64,000 nucleotides of DNA from Gari tellinella (lineage: Eukaryota > Mollusca > Bivalvia > Cardiida > Psammobiidae), in assembly GCA_922989275.2 (NCBI GenBank), contig OV277861.1:54165623-54229622 (forward strand). The letters run 5' to 3'. Position 1 is the first letter of the stretch; every line of letters begins with the position of its first letter. The position numbers and the translations under genes are program-made. The notes below the pieces were generated by a model. The model was given only the letters and a program-made list of their open reading frames with translations, searched no databases and was not told the DNA's origin. Shown in pieces: positions 63,780-64,000 of the stretch.

Positions 63780-64000
63780 CAGAAAGGCGAGCTTTCGGCT
63801 TTTTGCGCCTCAAATCTATTCCTCCATTGAAGAAAATACTTCCAATTTATACAGTCATTAATATGCACCAAAACATATATCATATATCCTAGTTGATGGT
63901 ACAATGTAGCCTAAAGCAGACTGAAAGTAAAACAAAACGCTTCTTAATAAACATACTACTTTACTTTCAATCTGCTCTAAGTGGCCACTTATTCTTAAAA
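63780..64000. repeat. Type II MITE, cut by the window edge
   Basis: TTGCGCCTCAAATCTATTCC, then AGCCTAAAGCAGACTGAAAG, a diverged centre (AACGCTTCTTAATAAACATA), then ACTTTCAATCTGCTCTAAGT and GGCCACTTATTC. Right end outside the window. Confidence 0.65.

Overview
The window looks like a piece of a large, repeat-rich, intron-rich animal genome. The codon and splice patterns are metazoan. The load of palindromic MITEs, tRNA-headed SINEs, a Penelope-like element, a CR1/L2-like tail and a Tx1/L1-like LINE fits a lophotrochozoan, most likely a bivalve mollusc; the species is inference only. There is no bacterial-style operon or CRISPR.

Two host genes can be assembled from exons by eye, and both encode prolyl 4-hydroxylases that resemble transmembrane P4H (P4HTM). 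Gene 1 is on the + strand, with seven exons between 1749 and 21234. The exons join in frame to 442 codons plus a stop and keep the iron ligands H290, D292 and H408 and the 2-oxoglutarate lysine K418. Gene 2 is on the - strand, with eight recognised exons between 61805 and 25362. Its five internal exons match gene 1 in length and phase (202, 58, 140, 91 and 126 bp). It has an in-frame TAG where gene 1 has W388. The genes converge tail to tail about 4.1 kb apart, an inverted duplication.

Nearly everything else is mobile DNA in introns and between the genes. 1-25 kb: a tRNA-like sequence, an ATT microsatellite, a Penelope-like fragment, many MITEs, a 1.1 kb element built of AAAGCG-like words, and an AGT microsatellite. 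25-48 kb: more MITEs, an internally deleted mariner, several TIR elements, tRNA-like SINE heads and a CR1/L2-like LINE tail. 48.9-59.4 kb: a 10.5 kb Tx1/L1-like LINE on the - strand, inserted into a palindrome with a 15-bp target duplication, carrying about 34 tandem copies of a roughly 150-bp unit between ORF1 and ORF2. 59.4-64 kb: MITEs, a microsatellite and the first recognised exon of gene 2.

The most unusual signal is modularity among the MITEs. Two central hairpin modules recur between terminal repeats of quite different families. Type I begins near CAAACAG and contains GATCAGACGCCG. Type II begins CTTAAAGCAGGTTGAAAG. Hosts include TA-flanked CAGT-type ends and TTAA-type ends. The LINE array unit starts with the same 13-19 bases as the type I hairpin. 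All repeat calls and copy counts are by-eye and approximate.
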